This document shows, in pieces, positions 23,238 to 34,023 of a stretch of DNA of 48,421 nucleotides. Position 1 is the stretch's first letter. Every line of letters begins with the position of its first letter. The stretch is taken from contig NZ_JAIXZS010000064.1 of assembly GCF_027489515.1 (NCBI RefSeq), forward strand, positions 1 to 48,421. Direction: 5' to 3'. The stretch is from Novosphingobium sp. (GTDB taxonomy: Bacteria; Pseudomonadota; Alphaproteobacteria; Sphingomonadales; Sphingomonadaceae). A program made the position numbers and the translations under genes. The notes beneath the pieces were generated by a model. That model saw only the letters and a program-made list of their open reading frames with translations, made no database searches and had not been told where the DNA came from.

Positions 23238-24890
23238 TCAGCCTTCCCGCAGCATGACCTGGACGACCGGCTTCTTGCCCGACCAGCGCTGCGCCGCGCG
23301 TCGCACTGTCAGCCGTACAGTCTCGGATATCGCTGCCCGGTCGCGCTTCTTGTCGCCCTTGATCGCGGCCACGGCCTTTTCGACGTCGCCCTGCGCCTCG
23401 GCGATGAACTCGTCCATGTCCTCCTCGAGCGGCAGGCCGACCGCAGCGATCTCCACCGCCGAGGTGAGCTTGCCCGCGGCCGAAACCGCCAGCGCGGCGA
23501 CCACCAGTCCGCTTTCGGCAAGCTTGCGCCGCTGCCCCATTGCGCTGCCGTCAGCGGGCGCGATGATATCGCCGTCGAGGACCAGCCGGCCATTGCGCAC
23601 TTCCGAAAGCTTGGCCGGCCCGTCCGGTGCCAGCCGCACCACATCACCGTTCTTCTGGACGATGGTGCGCGGGATGCCGCTCGCCTTGCCCAGCCGCGCC
23701 TGCTCGGCCATGTGGCGCATCTCGCCGTGCACCGGCACCAGGATTTCGGGCCGGATCCAGCTGTAGAGCGCCTCCAGCTCCGGCCGCCCCGGATGGCCTG
23801 AAACGTGGATCATGCCCTGCCGGTCCGTCAGGAGCTCGACCCCCTTTGCCGCCAGCTGGTTCTGCACGCGCCCGATCGCCAGCTCGTTGCCGGGGATCTG
23901 GCGGCTCGAAAAGATCACCGCATCGCCCTTCTCGAGCCGCACGGGATGCGAATCCGAAGCGATCCGCGCCAGTGCCGCACGCGCTTCGCCCTGCCCGCCG
24001 GTCGCCAGCACCAGCACCTGCCCGCGCGGCAGATCCATCGCCTCGTCCATGCTCACCGTGTCGGGAAAGTCCTTCAGGTATCCGCTCGCCTGCGCCACGC
24101 CGATGATCCGGTCGAGCGAGCGCCCCGCCACGCAGAGCTTGCGCCCGGTCGCGAGTGCCACTTCGCCCAGCGTCTGCAGCCGCGCCACGTTGGAGGCAAA
24201 AGTGGTGACGACCACCCGCTTGCCGTTGAGACCAGCGACCATCTCCATCAGCCCGGCGCGCACCGCGCCTTCGGAGCCGGAGGGCTTGGAATTGAACACG
24301 TTGGTCGAATCGCAAACGAGCGCCAGCACGCCCTCGTCGCCCAGTGCCCTCAATTCGCCCTCGGTTGCCGGCACGCCGATCAGCGGTTCGTCATCCAGCT
24401 TCCAGTCGCCGGTGTGGAACACGCGCCCGTGCGGCGTCTCGATCACCAGCGCGTTGCCCTCGGCAATCGAGTGCGCCAGCGGCACGTAGCGCACGTCGAA
24501 CGGCCCGAGGCTCAGCGACGAATCGTTGGGAATGGTATTGAGCGTCACCTGCTTCGAGATGCCCGCCTCGGCCAGCTTCTCGGCCACCAGCCGCGCGGTG
24601 AACGGCGTCGCATAGAGCGGCACGCCCAGATCGAGCGCGAAATAGGGCACCGCGCCGATATGGTCCTCGTGCGCATGCGTCAGCACCACGCCCACCAGAT
24701 CGTCGAGCCGCTCCTCGATGAAACTGAGGTCCGCAAACACGAGGTCGACCCCCGGATAGTACGGGTCGGCGAATGTCATGCCGAGATCGACCATCAGCCA
24801 CTTGCCATTGCAGCCGTAGAGATTGACGTTCATGCCGATCTCGCCCGATCCGCCGAGCGCGAGAAACAGCAATTCCTTACCGGGTTTCAC
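23238..24890 (-). CDS. rnj: Ribonuclease J
   Basis: RNase J is a metallo-beta-lactamase/beta-CASP nuclease that matures rRNA and degrades mRNA by 5' exonuclease and endonuclease action. The 550-residue protein has the zinc motif THAHEDHIGA (His72, His74, Asp76, His77), FHTGDWKLDD, LVCDSTNV, the beta-CASP region and VPVHGEMRHM, followed by the C-terminal RNase J domain. Translation appears to start at GTG (24890). It lies downstream of coaX on the same strand, separated by 39 bases, an order widely kept in alphaproteobacteria. Confidence 0.94.
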   Translation of the reverse strand: MKPGKELLFLALGGSGEIGMNVNLYGCNGKWLMVDLGMTFADPYYPGVDLVFADLSFIEERLDDLVGVVLTHAHEDHIGAVPYFALDLGVPLYATPFTARLVAEKLAEAGISKQVTLNTIPNDSSLSLGPFDVRYVPLAHSIAEGNALVIETPHGRVFHTGDWKLDDEPLIGVPATEGELRALGDEGVLALVCDSTNVFNSKPSGSEGAVRAGLMEMVAGLNGKRVVVTTFASNVARLQTLGEVALATGRKLCVAGRSLDRIIGVAQASGYLKDFPDTVSMDEAMDLPRGQVLVLATGGQGEARAALARIASDSHPVRLEKGDAVIFSSRQIPGNELAIGRVQNQLAAKGVELLTDRQGMIHVSGHPGRPELEALYSWIRPEILVPVHGEMRHMAEQARLGKASGIPRTIVQKNGDVVRLAPDGPAKLSEVRNGRLVLDGDIIAPADGSAMGQRRKLAESGLVVAALAVSAAGKLTSAVEIAAVGLPLEEDMDEFIAEAQGDVEKAVAAIKGDKKRDRAAISETVRLTVRRAAQRWSGKKPVVQVMLREG

Positions 24891-24929
24891 ACAGATTCCA
24901 GTTCACTTGGGGCCCTCGAGCCCGAAAAA

Positions 24930-25715
24930 TCAGGACTTGCCGACGCGCTCGGCCAGAATGGCAATGCCGTCCAGCGTCAGGTCGGTGTCGACGTGATCGA
25001 AGATCGTCGTGTGCTCGTCGAACAGGACGGCGAGCCCGCCGGTGGCAACCACCTTGGCGGGTCGGCCGATTTCGGCGCGCAGTCGGGATATCAGGCCTTC
25101 CATCATCGCCACATAGCCCCAGAACACCCCGATCTGCATCTGATCTTCGGTGTTACGGCCGATCACACTGCGATTGTTGCCCTGCGGCGGCGCGATGGCG
25201 ATGCGCGGCAGCTTGGCCGCCGCCGTCACCAGAGCATCGAGCGAAAGATTGATGCCCGGCGCGATGATCCCGCCCTTGTAGGACCCGTCTGCGTCGACAA
25301 CGTCGAAGGTCGTCGCCGTCCCGAAATCGACGACGATCAGATCGCCCTCATACTTCGCATGCGCCGCCACGGTATTGACCGCACGGTCTGCCCCCAGCGA
25401 GCGCGGCTGCTCGACATCGGCGACAAAGCCCCACTCCACCGGCGGCTGACCGGCGATCAGCGGATCGATGCCAAAGTACTTCTGCCCCAGCACCTGCAAG
25501 TTGTGCAGCGCGCGCGGCACCACGGTGGAAATCAGGATCTGCCGCACGCGTTCGGGATCGAAGCCCTGCAGCTTCATCAACTGGAGCAGCCAGACCGCAT
25601 ATTCATCCGCCGTGCGCCGCGGATCGGTCGCCACCCGCCAACGCGAGCGGATTTCGCGGCCATCGAACAGCGCGAACACGACATTGGTGTTGCCGACGTC
25701 AACCGCCAGAAGCAT
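24930..25715 (-). CDS. coaX: Type III pantothenate kinase
   Basis: The enzyme phosphorylates pantothenate, the first step of coenzyme A synthesis, and belongs to the ASKHA fold. The 261-residue protein opens with the phosphate loop [17 protein letters not shown] (Asp6), has GADRAVN with the catalytic Asp, and [12 protein letters not shown] for nucleotide binding. The ATG at 25715 follows GGAGAGA; the earlier GTG at 25727 is less likely. It overlaps the end of birA by 17 bases. Confidence 0.94.
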   Translation of the reverse strand: MLLAVDVGNTNVVFALFDGREIRSRWRVATDPRRTADEYAVWLLQLMKLQGFDPERVRQILISTVVPRALHNLQVLGQKYFGIDPLIAGQPPVEWGFVADVEQPRSLGADRAVNTVAAHAKYEGDLIVVDFGTATTFDVVDADGSYKGGIIAPGINLSLDALVTAAAKLPRIAIAPPQGNNRSVIGRNTEDQMQIGVFWGYVAMMEGLISRLRAEIGRPAKVVATGGLAVLFDEHTTIFDHVDTDLTLDGIAILAERVGKS

Positions 25716-26454
25716 CGCTCTCTCCACTTGCGCCGATCAGTTCGACATCGCCGGCGTGGATGGCACGGACCGTGCCGTCCGCCAAGCGCAGAAGCACCGC
25801 GCCATCGGGCTCGAGCCCGGCGAAACCGCCGATCACGTGGCCTTCCTCGGTGAGGTTAACCCCCAGCAGCGTGCCCTTCGGCAGCGTGCGCGCCAGCCAG
25901 TCCTCGCGCAGTATCGGCCAGGACCCGGCGTGCCACGCGGTGAGATCCTCGGCCCACGTCGCCGCCAATGCCGAGGCAAATGCATCGCGGCTGACCGAAT
26001 ACCCCAGCGCAGCAAGCGAGACCGTCTTGCGCCCCGCCACCTCCGGCGCCCCCGCCAGATTGACCCCGATGCCGACAATCACCGCGTCGCGCTGCCGCTC
26101 GAGCAGAATGCCGCCCAGCTTGGCCTCACCCACCAGCAGGTCGTTGGGCCACTTCAGCGCAAGGCCCGAAAGCGCCGGCACGACCTGCATCAGCGCGCGG
26201 TGCACGCTCACCCCGGCCACCAGCGCCAGCGTCTGCGGCAGAGTCTCGCTGTCGCGCAGGGCAACCGCAGTCGAGCCCATGAAGTTGCCGAAGCCGTCGG
26301 ACCAGGCGCGCCCGGCGCGCCCCCGCCCAGCGGTCTGCCGGTCGGCGACCAGCCAGTGCCCTTCCGCCGGAGCCTCGCCTTCAGCCAGCCGGGCCAGCAG
26401 GGCGGTGTTGGTCGAGGCAATCTCCGCGACGACCTTGATCAGCGGGTCCGGCAC
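25699..26454 (-). CDS. birA: Biotin--[acetyl-CoA-carboxylase] ligase, monofunctional
   Basis: The enzyme attaches biotin to the carrier subunit of acetyl-CoA carboxylase. The 251-residue protein has the biotinyl-AMP loop [21 protein letters not shown] and KLGGILLE, and the small C-terminal domain. It lacks the N-terminal helix-turn-helix of E. coli BirA, so it is a ligase only and not a repressor. Start is a GTG at 26454, 13 bases after nuoN. It overlaps coaX at its end. Confidence 0.93.
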   Translation of the reverse strand: MPDPLIKVVAEIASTNTALLARLAEGEAPAEGHWLVADRQTAGRGRAGRAWSDGFGNFMGSTAVALRDSETLPQTLALVAGVSVHRALMQVVPALSGLALKWPNDLLVGEAKLGGILLERQRDAVIVGIGVNLAGAPEVAGRKTVSLAALGYSVSRDAFASALAATWAEDLTAWHAGSWPILREDWLARTLPKGTLLGVNLTEEGHVIGGFAGLEPDGAVLLRLADGTVRAIHAGDVELIGASGESDASGG

Positions 26455-26469
26455 AGCCCGCTCAGCACA

Positions 26470-27933
26470 TCATGCAATGTGGAACAGCGCGGCGGCGGCA
26501 TGGCCGGCCAGCACGCCCAGCGACTTCGTCAGCAGGTAGCCCAGCGGCGAGATTGCAACGACCGACACGAACAGCAGCACGCGCTGCGCCATGTCACTCT
26601 GGCCCGTCACCACTTCAGCGGCCTCGTCGAAGTACATCACCTTGACGACCTTGATGTAGTAGAAAGCGCCGATCACTGAAGCCGCAATACCGATGGCCGC
26701 GAGTGAAAGCAGGTTCGCCTGCACCGCCGCCTGGAACACCACGAACTTGCCCCAGAACCCGAACAGCGGCGGAATACCCGCAAGGCTGAACATGACCGCC
26801 GCCAGCGCGAGCGCCAGCATCGGCCGGGTCTTGGAAAGGCCTGCCATCGCCGCGATCGATTCCACCGGCGCGCCGTCCGCATCGCGCAGCATCAGCACCG
26901 CGACGAAGCCGGCGACCGACATCGCGACATAGATCGCAAGGTAGACCAGCATCGCCGCTGCGCCCGCCTGATTGGCGCAAGCAAGGCCGATCAGCATGAA
27001 GCCGACGTTGTTGATCGACGAATAGGCCAGCAGACGCTTGATGTTGTCCTGCCCGATCGCGCCGAGTGCACCGATCACGATCGAGAGCAGCGCCACGAAG
27101 ATGACGATCTGCTGCCACGCCCCTGGCTGCGCGCCGAAAGCAAACAAGCTCACGCGCATCAGCAGCGCGAGCGCGGCCACCTTGGGTGCGGTCGCGAAGA
27201 AGGTCGTCACCGGGGTCGGCGCGCCTTCATAGACGTCGGGTGTCCACATGTGGAACGGCGCGGCGCTCACCTTGAAAGCAAGGCCCGCGAGCACGAACAC
27301 GATCCCGAAGGTCGCTCCCATCGAAAGCGGCCCGGCCAGCGCGGCGTGGATGCCGCCAAAGCTCGTGGCGCCGGTGAAGCCATAGGTCAGGCTGATGCCG
27401 TAAAGCAGAATGCCCGAAGCGAGCGATCCCAGCACGAAGTACTTGAGGCCCGCTTCTGCCGAGCGCTCGTCGCTGCGAAGGAACGAAGCCATGACGTAGG
27501 CGGCAAGGCTGTTGAGCTCGAGCCCGATATAGAGCGCAAGCGTGTCGGTCGCCGAAACCATCATGCCCATGCCCATCGAAGCGAGCAGCACGAGCAGCGG
27601 GAATTCGGCGCGCATCGCATTCTCGCGCTCGAAGAAGGCGGGTGCGACGATCAGCGTGACAGCAGCACCGACATAGATCAGCAGCTTGCCGAAGGCAGCA
27701 AAGGCATCGCCGCTGAACTGCCCGTTCCACGCACTGACGGCGGGGCCCATCGCAGCCCCGCTCAGCGCCGGCACGGTGAGCACGGCGCAGACGGTCAGCG
27801 CGGCCACCGCCGCAATCGAAATCGCGCGGCTCGCCTTGTCACCGCCCCATGCGGCGGCAAGCAGCAGGATCAGACCCGAGATGCTGAGGACTTCCTCGGT
27901 CCCGGTGATCGCCAGAGAGCGCAGCAGTTCCAT
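26470..27933 (-). CDS. nuoN: NADH-quinone oxidoreductase subunit N
   Basis: NuoN is an antiporter-like proton-pumping subunit in the membrane arm of complex I. The 487-residue protein has about 14 membrane helices and the proton-antiporter domain with the conserved Glu in ELNSLAAYVMASF, the Lys/His-bearing FKVSAAPFHMWTPDVYEGAPTPVT, and NIKRLLAYSSINNVGFMLIG. The ATG shares its A with the nuoM stop (TGATG), so translation is coupled. It is the last canonical nuo gene here. Confidence 0.97.
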   Translation of the reverse strand: MELLRSLAITGTEEVLSISGLILLLAAAWGGDKASRAISIAAVAALTVCAVLTVPALSGAAMGPAVSAWNGQFSGDAFAAFGKLLIYVGAAVTLIVAPAFFERENAMRAEFPLLVLLASMGMGMMVSATDTLALYIGLELNSLAAYVMASFLRSDERSAEAGLKYFVLGSLASGILLYGISLTYGFTGATSFGGIHAALAGPLSMGATFGIVFVLAGLAFKVSAAPFHMWTPDVYEGAPTPVTTFFATAPKVAALALLMRVSLFAFGAQPGAWQQIVIFVALLSIVIGALGAIGQDNIKRLLAYSSINNVGFMLIGLACANQAGAAAMLVYLAIYVAMSVAGFVAVLMLRDADGAPVESIAAMAGLSKTRPMLALALAAVMFSLAGIPPLFGFWGKFVVFQAAVQANLLSLAAIGIAASVIGAFYYIKVVKVMYFDEAAEVVTGQSDMAQRVLLFVSVVAISPLGYLLTKSLGVLAGHAAAALFHIA

Positions 27934-29513
27934 CAGCGTGCTCCCTCGTGAACGGCCTGAGCCTCGGCCTTGGCGCCGTGTTCCATTGCATCCCCATGTT
28001 CATGTGTCGCCGCGGCCGGCGGGATCGCCGCCAGCTGCACATCGGCGTCGCCCTTGGGCCGCGCCTGCGCGAGCCGCGCTTCAAGGCCTGCGATATCCTT
28101 GCGCATCGGCGCGAGGAAGGTTTCCGGATAGACGCCCATCCACAGCACCGCGAGCCCAAGCGGGATCATCATGGCCCATTCGCGCGCATCGAGATCGGGC
28201 ATCGCCGCCGCGTCCGCGTTCTTCTGCACCCCGAACACCACGCGGCGATAAAGGTAGAGCATGTAGGCCGCGCCAAGGATGATACCAGTGGTGCACACCA
28301 GTGCCACCCAGCTCGATTGCGCGTAGATGCCCATGAGCGAGAGGAACTCGCCGACGAAGCCGCTCGTGCCCGGCAGGCCGACCGAGGCCATCGTGAACAG
28401 CATGAAGAACAGCGCATAGGCTGGCATGTTGATCGCAAGGCCGCCGTAACGGTCGATCTCACGGGTGTGCAGCCGGTCGTAGATCACCCCGACGGCAAGG
28501 AACAGCGCGCCCGAGACAATGCCATGGCTCAGCATCACGATCATCGAGCCTTCCAGCCCCTGCCGGTTGAAGGCGAACAGCCCCACTGTCACGATCGCCA
28601 TGTGCGCAACCGAAGAATAGGCTATCAGCTTCTTCATGTCGTGCTGCACCAGCGCGATCAGCGAGGTGATGACGACTGCCGCCATCGAAAGCCCATAGAT
28701 CAGCGGCGCGAACTGCGCGGAGGCCTCTGGGAACATCGGCAGCGAGAAGCGGATGAAGCCGTAGCCGCCCATCTTGAGCAGCACGCCCGCAAGGATCACC
28801 GAGCCTGCGGTTGGCGCCTGCACGTGTGCGTCGGGCAGCCAGGTATGCGTCGGCCACATCGGCATCTTCACCGCAAAGCTGGCGAAGAATGCCAGCCACA
28901 GCCAGGTCTGCGCGTGCGGCGGAAAGTTGTACGACATCAGCGTCGGGATATCGGTCGTGCCCGCCTCGTTCGCCATCCACATCATCGCGATCAGCATCAG
29001 CACCGAGCCGAGCAGCGTGTAGAGGAAGAACTTGTAGCTGGCGTAGATGCGGTCTGCCCCGCCCCAGATGCCGATGATCAGATACATCGGGATCAGGCCA
29101 GCCTCGAACATGATGTAGAACAGGAACAGGTCCTGCGCTGCGAAGACGCCGATCATCAGCGTCTCCATGATCAGGAAGTTGGCATAATACTCGCCCGCGC
29201 GCTTCTCGATCGCGTTCCAGCTCGCGCCGATGCAAATAGGCATGAGGAACACGGTGAGTGCAATCAGCAGCAGCGCGATCCCATCGATGCCAAGCTTCCA
29301 CTCGAAGCCGGCGAACACCGAGGCGTGTTCCTGGAACTGCCACTGCGGGCCGCCGATCTGGTAGTGCGACCACAGCACCGCGCCGAGCACCAGATCGATC
29401 AGCGTCGCCACCAGCGCGATCATGCGCGCCTGCTCGCGCCCTGCCATGAGGCAGGCCACCGCGCCGACCAGCGGCACGAGAAGCATGAGGCTCAGGATAG
29501 GAAAGCCGCTCAT
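27933..29513 (-). CDS. nuoM: NADH-quinone oxidoreductase subunit M
   Basis: NuoM is a second antiporter-like subunit of the complex I membrane arm. The 526-residue protein has the conserved Glu-bearing helix [50 protein letters not shown] and [20 protein letters not shown]. Its last 40 residues form an unusual His/Glu/Ala-rich tail ([16 protein letters not shown]) outside the membrane. It overlaps nuoL by 4 bases and nuoN by 1. Confidence 0.97.
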   Translation of the reverse strand: MSGFPILSLMLLVPLVGAVACLMAGREQARMIALVATLIDLVLGAVLWSHYQIGGPQWQFQEHASVFAGFEWKLGIDGIALLLIALTVFLMPICIGASWNAIEKRAGEYYANFLIMETLMIGVFAAQDLFLFYIMFEAGLIPMYLIIGIWGGADRIYASYKFFLYTLLGSVLMLIAMMWMANEAGTTDIPTLMSYNFPPHAQTWLWLAFFASFAVKMPMWPTHTWLPDAHVQAPTAGSVILAGVLLKMGGYGFIRFSLPMFPEASAQFAPLIYGLSMAAVVITSLIALVQHDMKKLIAYSSVAHMAIVTVGLFAFNRQGLEGSMIVMLSHGIVSGALFLAVGVIYDRLHTREIDRYGGLAINMPAYALFFMLFTMASVGLPGTSGFVGEFLSLMGIYAQSSWVALVCTTGIILGAAYMLYLYRRVVFGVQKNADAAAMPDLDAREWAMMIPLGLAVLWMGVYPETFLAPMRKDIAGLEARLAQARPKGDADVQLAAIPPAAATHEHGDAMEHGAKAEAQAVHEGAR

Positions 29514-31558
29514 TTCGCAATCACCCAGCTGACCGCGCCGACAAGGCCGACGAGCATGACCAGCGCATAGCTGTTAAGGTATCCGGACTGCAGGCGCACC
29601 GCGATCCGGCTGCTGCGGGCGACCAGCGCGGCCGCGCCATTGGGGCCGAAGCGGTCGATGATCCCGATATCACCCTGCTTCCAGAACAGGCGGCCGAGCA
29701 CCATCGCAGGCTTCACGAAGACCGCGTTGTAGAGTTCGTCGAAGTACCACTTGTTCAGCACGAAGCGGTACAGCGGCCCGATGGCGCCCGCAAACGCAGC
29801 AGGCAGGCCCGGATTGGCGATATAGGCGACATAGGCCGCGAGAAGGCCGGTGGCCATGACCGCGAACGGCGCCCACTTCACCCACTCCGGCACTTCATGC
29901 ATCGCGTGGATCAGGTGCTCGCTGAACGCGACGCTGCCCTTCCAGAACTCCCCGCCGCCCTCGCTGATGAAGGCGTGGTGGAACACGAAGCCAGCCAGCA
30001 CCGCGCCGACCGACAGCAGCGCCAGTGGCAACAGCATCGAAAGCGGGCTCTCGTGCGGGTGATAGCCCGCCGTGCCGTCGTGGCTATGGGCGTGGCTGTG
30101 CGCATGATCATCATGGCCATGCGCGTGATCGTCATGCCCATGCCCGTGCGCATCATGCACGGCATGCTGGATATGCTCGGACTGCTCCCAGCGCGGCTTG
30201 CCCCAGAAGGTCAGGAACATCAGGCGCCATGAATAGAAGCTCGTCAGCAGCGCAGCGGTGATCCCCATCCAGAAGCCGAAGTGGCCGCTGGCCGTGCCAG
30301 CGCCGTAGGCCGCCTCGAGGATCGAGTCCTTCGAATAGAAGCCCGCGAACCCGAACACATCGACAATGCCGACCCCGGTGATCGCCAGCGTGCCCATCAT
30401 CATTGCCCAGAACGTGAGCGGGATGTGCTTCCGCAGGCCGCCGTAGTACCGCATGTCCTGCTCGTGGTGCATCGCATGGATCACCGAGCCCGCGCCAAGG
30501 AACAGTAGCGCCTTGAAGAACGCGTGGGTGAAGAGGTGGAACATCGCCGCTCCCGGCGCGCCCACGCCCGCCGCCACGAACATGTAGCCGAGCTGCGAGC
30601 AGGTCGAATAGGCGATGACGCGCTTGATATCCCATTGCGTCGTGCCGATGGTCGCCGCGAAAAACAGCGTCGCCGCGCCGACATAAGTCACCACATGCAT
30701 CGCGGTTTCGCTCGCCTGGAACATCGGCGAAAGACGGCAGACCATGAACACCCCCGCAGTCACCATGGTCGCGGCGTGGATCAGCGCCGAAACCGGGGTC
30801 GGGCCTTCCATCGCGTCCGGCAGCCAGGTGTGGAGGCCCAGCTGCGCCGACTTGCCCATCGCGCCGATGAACAGAAGGATGCAGAGCACCGTCATCGTGT
30901 CGAACCGGTGGCCGAGGAACCCGATCGTGCTGCCCGCCATGCCCGGCGCTGCTGCCAGGATCGCCGGGATCGAAACGGTGCCGAACACCAGGAACGTGCC
31001 GAAAATGCCCATCATGAAGCCAAGGTCACCCACGCGGTTGACCACGAAGGCCTTCATCGCGGCGGCGTTGGCCGAGGGCTTCCTGAACCAGAACCCGATC
31101 AGGAGGTACGAGGCGAGGCCCACCCCTTCCCAGCCGAAGAACATCTGCACGAGGTTGTCTGCCGTCACCAGCAGCAGCATCGCGAAGGTGAACAGCGAAA
31201 GGTAGGCGAAGAACCGCGGCTGATCCGGGTCCTCGTCCATGTAGCCCCAAGAGTACAGGTGGACGAGCGCCGAGACGCTGGTGATAACCACCAGCATGAT
31301 CGCGGTCAGCGTGTCGACCCGCAGCGCCCATGCAAAGTCGAGATCGCCCGAACGCACCCACTGCAGCACCGGCACGACCGAAGCCTCGGCGCTGCCAGAC
31401 AGGAACGAAAGGAAGATCGGCCACGACAGCGCGCAGGATGCGAACAACGCCCCCGTCGTCACGAGCTTGGCCGGCACCTTGCCGATCAGCCGGGCGCCCA
31501 GCCCTGCGACCAACGCTGCCAGCAGCGGCAGGAAAACGATAAGTTGGATCGGATGCAC
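29510..31558 (-). CDS. nuoL: NADH-quinone oxidoreductase subunit L with His-rich loop
   Basis: NuoL is the distal antiporter-like subunit with the long lateral helix that spans the membrane arm. The 682-residue protein has [18 protein letters not shown] (key Glu), [30 protein letters not shown] and [16 protein letters not shown]. Between two late membrane segments, residues 462-502 form a His/Asp/Gly-rich hydrophilic loop (repeats such as HGHDDHAH), which the standard enterobacterial protein lacks. It could bind metal ions. The gene overlaps nuoM by 4 bases and follows nuoK by 7. Confidence 0.97.
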   Translation of the reverse strand: MHPIQLIVFLPLLAALVAGLGARLIGKVPAKLVTTGALFASCALSWPIFLSFLSGSAEASVVPVLQWVRSGDLDFAWALRVDTLTAIMLVVITSVSALVHLYSWGYMDEDPDQPRFFAYLSLFTFAMLLLVTADNLVQMFFGWEGVGLASYLLIGFWFRKPSANAAAMKAFVVNRVGDLGFMMGIFGTFLVFGTVSIPAILAAAPGMAGSTIGFLGHRFDTMTVLCILLFIGAMGKSAQLGLHTWLPDAMEGPTPVSALIHAATMVTAGVFMVCRLSPMFQASETAMHVVTYVGAATLFFAATIGTTQWDIKRVIAYSTCSQLGYMFVAAGVGAPGAAMFHLFTHAFFKALLFLGAGSVIHAMHHEQDMRYYGGLRKHIPLTFWAMMMGTLAITGVGIVDVFGFAGFYSKDSILEAAYGAGTASGHFGFWMGITAALLTSFYSWRLMFLTFWGKPRWEQSEHIQHAVHDAHGHGHDDHAHGHDDHAHSHAHSHDGTAGYHPHESPLSMLLPLALLSVGAVLAGFVFHHAFISEGGGEFWKGSVAFSEHLIHAMHEVPEWVKWAPFAVMATGLLAAYVAYIANPGLPAAFAGAIGPLYRFVLNKWYFDELYNAVFVKPAMVLGRLFWKQGDIGIIDRFGPNGAAALVARSSRIAVRLQSGYLNSYALVMLVGLVGAVSWVIAK

Positions 31559-31565
31559 GGTCCGC

Positions 31566-31871
31566 TTACCCCTTCATCCGATTGACGTCATCGACTGCGA
31601 TCGTGCCGCGGCCGCGGAAGAAGATGACGAGGATGGCAAGGCCAATCGCCGCCTCGCCCGCCGCCACCGTCAGCACGAACATCGCGAAGATCTGGCCGAC
31701 AAGGTCGTGCAGGAACGCGCTGAACGCGACGAAATTGATGTTCACCGCGAGCAGGATCAGCTCGATCGCCATGAGGATGACGATCACGTTCTTGCGGTTG
31801 AGGAAGATCCCCAGCACGCCGAGCACGAACAGGATCGAGCTCACCGCGACATAATGTTCAATGCCAATCAC
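31566..31871 (-). CDS. nuoK: NADH-quinone oxidoreductase subunit K
   Basis: NuoK is a small proton-channel subunit. The 101-residue, three-helix protein has the two essential buried Glu positions, in [17 protein letters not shown] and in [17 protein letters not shown]. The start is a GTG at 31871 in a GTGA overlap with the nuoJ stop, and homology begins exactly there. A longer in-frame reading from 32153 runs through nuoJ and is not real. Confidence 0.96.
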   Translation of the reverse strand: MIGIEHYVAVSSILFVLGVLGIFLNRKNVIVILMAIELILLAVNINFVAFSAFLHDLVGQIFAMFVLTVAAGEAAIGLAILVIFFRGRGTIAVDDVNRMKG

Positions 31872-32485
31872 AGCGTCACCCCTTGGCCCACGGCGGGCTT
31901 GACGTTGACCGTCGCGTCCTCGGGACGCCGCGCGACCTGCCGGCCCACGTTCTGCCCGCGCGTGTCGCTGCGCTGGCGGTGCGTCAGCACGATGGCGCCA
32001 ATCATCGCGACGAGCAGAATGATCCCCGCCGCCTCGAACAGGAACAGGTAGCGCGTGTAGAGCAGCGCGCCGATCGCGGCCGTATTGGAAAGCCCGTCCG
32101 GCGTCGCCGCAGCGCCGCTCGCGGTGCCCAGCTGCAGCGCGCCGGTCTTCCACGCGCCAAGGCCCATGCCAAGCTCGGCCAGCAAGACCACCGCAATCAG
32201 CAGCCCCAGCGGCGCATTCCTGATGAAACCCGCGCGCATTTCCGAAAAGTCGATGTCGAGCATCATCACGACGAACAGGAACAGCACCGCGACCGCGCCA
32301 ACGTAGACGATGACCAGCAGCATCGCGATGAATTCCGCGCCGACCAGCACCATCAGCCCCGCCGCGTTGAAGAACGCGAGGATCAGCCAGAGCACCGAAT
32401 GGACCGGATTGCGGGCGAAGATCACGGAAACCGCGCTGAACAGCATGATCGCCGTAAACAGATAAAAGGCAAAGGCCTGGATCAT
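31868..32485 (-). CDS. nuoJ: NADH-quinone oxidoreductase subunit J
   Basis: NuoJ is a five-helix membrane subunit beside NuoK and NuoN. The 205-residue protein begins with [34 protein letters not shown] and has the conserved [17 protein letters not shown] helix, whose local unwinding takes part in coupling. The last 40 residues are polar. Start is ATG, 12 bases after nuoI; the end overlaps nuoK by 4 bases. Confidence 0.96.
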   Translation of the reverse strand: MIQAFAFYLFTAIMLFSAVSVIFARNPVHSVLWLILAFFNAAGLMVLVGAEFIAMLLVIVYVGAVAVLFLFVVMMLDIDFSEMRAGFIRNAPLGLLIAVVLLAELGMGLGAWKTGALQLGTASGAAATPDGLSNTAAIGALLYTRYLFLFEAAGIILLVAMIGAIVLTHRQRSDTRGQNVGRQVARRPEDATVNVKPAVGQGVTL

Positions 32486-32497
32486 GTTGCGGGGCCC

Positions 32498-32983
32498 CTA
32501 GCGGTACGGTGCATCGGCTTCAAGGTTCGCGGCCAGTGCCCGCTCCCACTTGTCCCCGTTGGCGAGCAGCTTGGCCTTGTCGTACAAGAGCTCCTCGCGC
32601 GTTTCGGTGGCGTATTCGAAGTTCGGACCCTCGACGATGGCATCGACCGGGCAGGCTTCCTGGCAGAAGCCGCAGAAGATGCACTTGGTCATGTCGATGT
32701 CATAGCGCGTGGTGCGGCGGCTGCCGTCCTCGCGGGGCTCCGCCTCGATGGTGATCGCCTGCGCCGGGCACACCGCCTCGCACAGCTTGCACGCGATGCA
32801 GCGCTCTTCGCCGTTGGGATAACGGCGCAGCGCGTGTTCGCCGCGAAAGCGCGGGGAGAGCGGGTTCTTCTCGAACGGGTAGTTGATCGTCGCCTTGGGC
32901 TTGAAGAGGTACTTCAAGGTCAGCCAGTGCGCCTTGACGAACTCCCACAGCGTGAAGCTCTTGATGATCTGCGAGACGGTCAT
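32498..32983 (-). CDS. nuoI: NADH-quinone oxidoreductase subunit I
   Basis: NuoI carries two [4Fe-4S] clusters (N6a, N6b) leading electrons toward NuoB. The 161-residue protein has the two ferredoxin motifs [12 protein letters not shown] and [12 protein letters not shown] and the N-terminal amphipathic helix that touches the membrane. It overlaps nuoH by 4 bases. Confidence 0.97.
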   Translation of the reverse strand: MTVSQIIKSFTLWEFVKAHWLTLKYLFKPKATINYPFEKNPLSPRFRGEHALRRYPNGEERCIACKLCEAVCPAQAITIEAEPREDGSRRTTRYDIDMTKCIFCGFCQEACPVDAIVEGPNFEYATETREELLYDKAKLLANGDKWERALAANLEADAPYR

Positions 32984-34023
32984 GCGAAATGTCCGGTGGC
33001 CATGAGGTATCCGCTGATCGCGAACACGAAGAACAGCGAGAGCGGCAGGAAGATCTTCCAGCCCAGCCGCATCAGCTGGTCATAGCGGTAGCGCGGCACC
33101 GTCGCCTTGACCCAGCTGAAGATGAAGAAGAAAAACAGGATCTTGAGCAGCAGCCAGACAAGGCCGGGCACCAGATAGAGCACCGGAATGTCGAGCGGCG
33201 GCAGCCATCCGCCCCAGAACAGCGTGGCGTTGAGCGCGCACATCAGCAGCACGTTGGCATATTCGCCCAGCCAGTAGAGCGCGAAGGCCATCGACGAGTA
33301 TTCGGTCTGATAGCCCGCCACGAGCTCGCTTTCCGCCTCGGTCAGGTCGAACGGCGCGCGCGCGGTTTCGGCCATGCCCGAGATCAGGAACATCACCCAG
33401 ACCGGGAACAGCAGCGGGTTCGCCACGAAGCCGTTGATGATCCAGACGTGGTCCTTCTGCGCCTTGACGATCTCGTTCAAGTTGAACGAGCCCGCCCACA
33501 GCACCACGCAGATGAGGATGAAGCCGATCGAGACTTCATAGGAAATCATCTGAGCCGAGGCGCGCATCGCACTGAAAAACGGGTATTTCGAGTTCGACGA
33601 CCAACCCGCGATCACCACCCCGTAAACCCCCAGCGACGATATCGCGAGGACATAGAGCAGGCCGACATTGATATCCGCCAGCACCGCGCCCGAATTGAAC
33701 GGGATCACCGCCCAGGCCATCAGCGCGACCGTGAACGTGATGATCGGCGCGATCAGGAACAGGCCCTTGTTCGCCGCCGAAGGGATGATGGTTTCCTGCA
33801 GGAAGACCTTGAGGCCGTCCGCGAACGACTGGAGGATGCCGAACGGCCCCACCACATTCGGCCCGCGCCGCAGCGCCATCGAAGCCCAGATCTTGCGGTC
33901 GGCATAGATGACGAGCGCCACCGCCAGCATCACCGGCAAGGCGATCAGCAGGATTTCCGCAATCGTCGAGACGGTCCAAGCCGCCTCGAACGAGAGGCCC
34001 CGCGCTTCAAAAAACGGGATCAT
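32980..34023 (-). CDS. nuoH: NADH-quinone oxidoreductase subunit H
   Basis: NuoH forms the quinone-entry channel and the first proton path. The 347-residue protein has eight membrane helices, with [32 protein letters not shown] at the peripheral-arm interface and the acidic loop [24 protein letters not shown]. It overlaps nuoG and nuoI by 4 bases each. Confidence 0.97.
   Translation of the reverse strand: MIPFFEARGLSFEAAWTVSTIAEILLIALPVMLAVALVIYADRKIWASMALRRGPNVVGPFGILQSFADGLKVFLQETIIPSAANKGLFLIAPIITFTVALMAWAVIPFNSGAVLADINVGLLYVLAISSLGVYGVVIAGWSSNSKYPFFSAMRASAQMISYEVSIGFILICVVLWAGSFNLNEIVKAQKDHVWIINGFVANPLLFPVWVMFLISGMAETARAPFDLTEAESELVAGYQTEYSSMAFALYWLGEYANVLLMCALNATLFWGGWLPPLDIPVLYLVPGLVWLLLKILFFFFIFSWVKATVPRYRYDQLMRLGWKIFLPLSLFFVFAISGYLMATGHFA

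Noticed and set aside
23805..25853. A 682-codon plus-strand frame opposite rnj and coaX
   Set aside because: It crosses gene boundaries of well-identified genes on the other strand and has no recognisable motif.
31566..32153. A 195-residue reading of nuoK
   Set aside because: The first 94 residues lie in nuoJ in another frame; homology starts exactly at the GTG at 31871.
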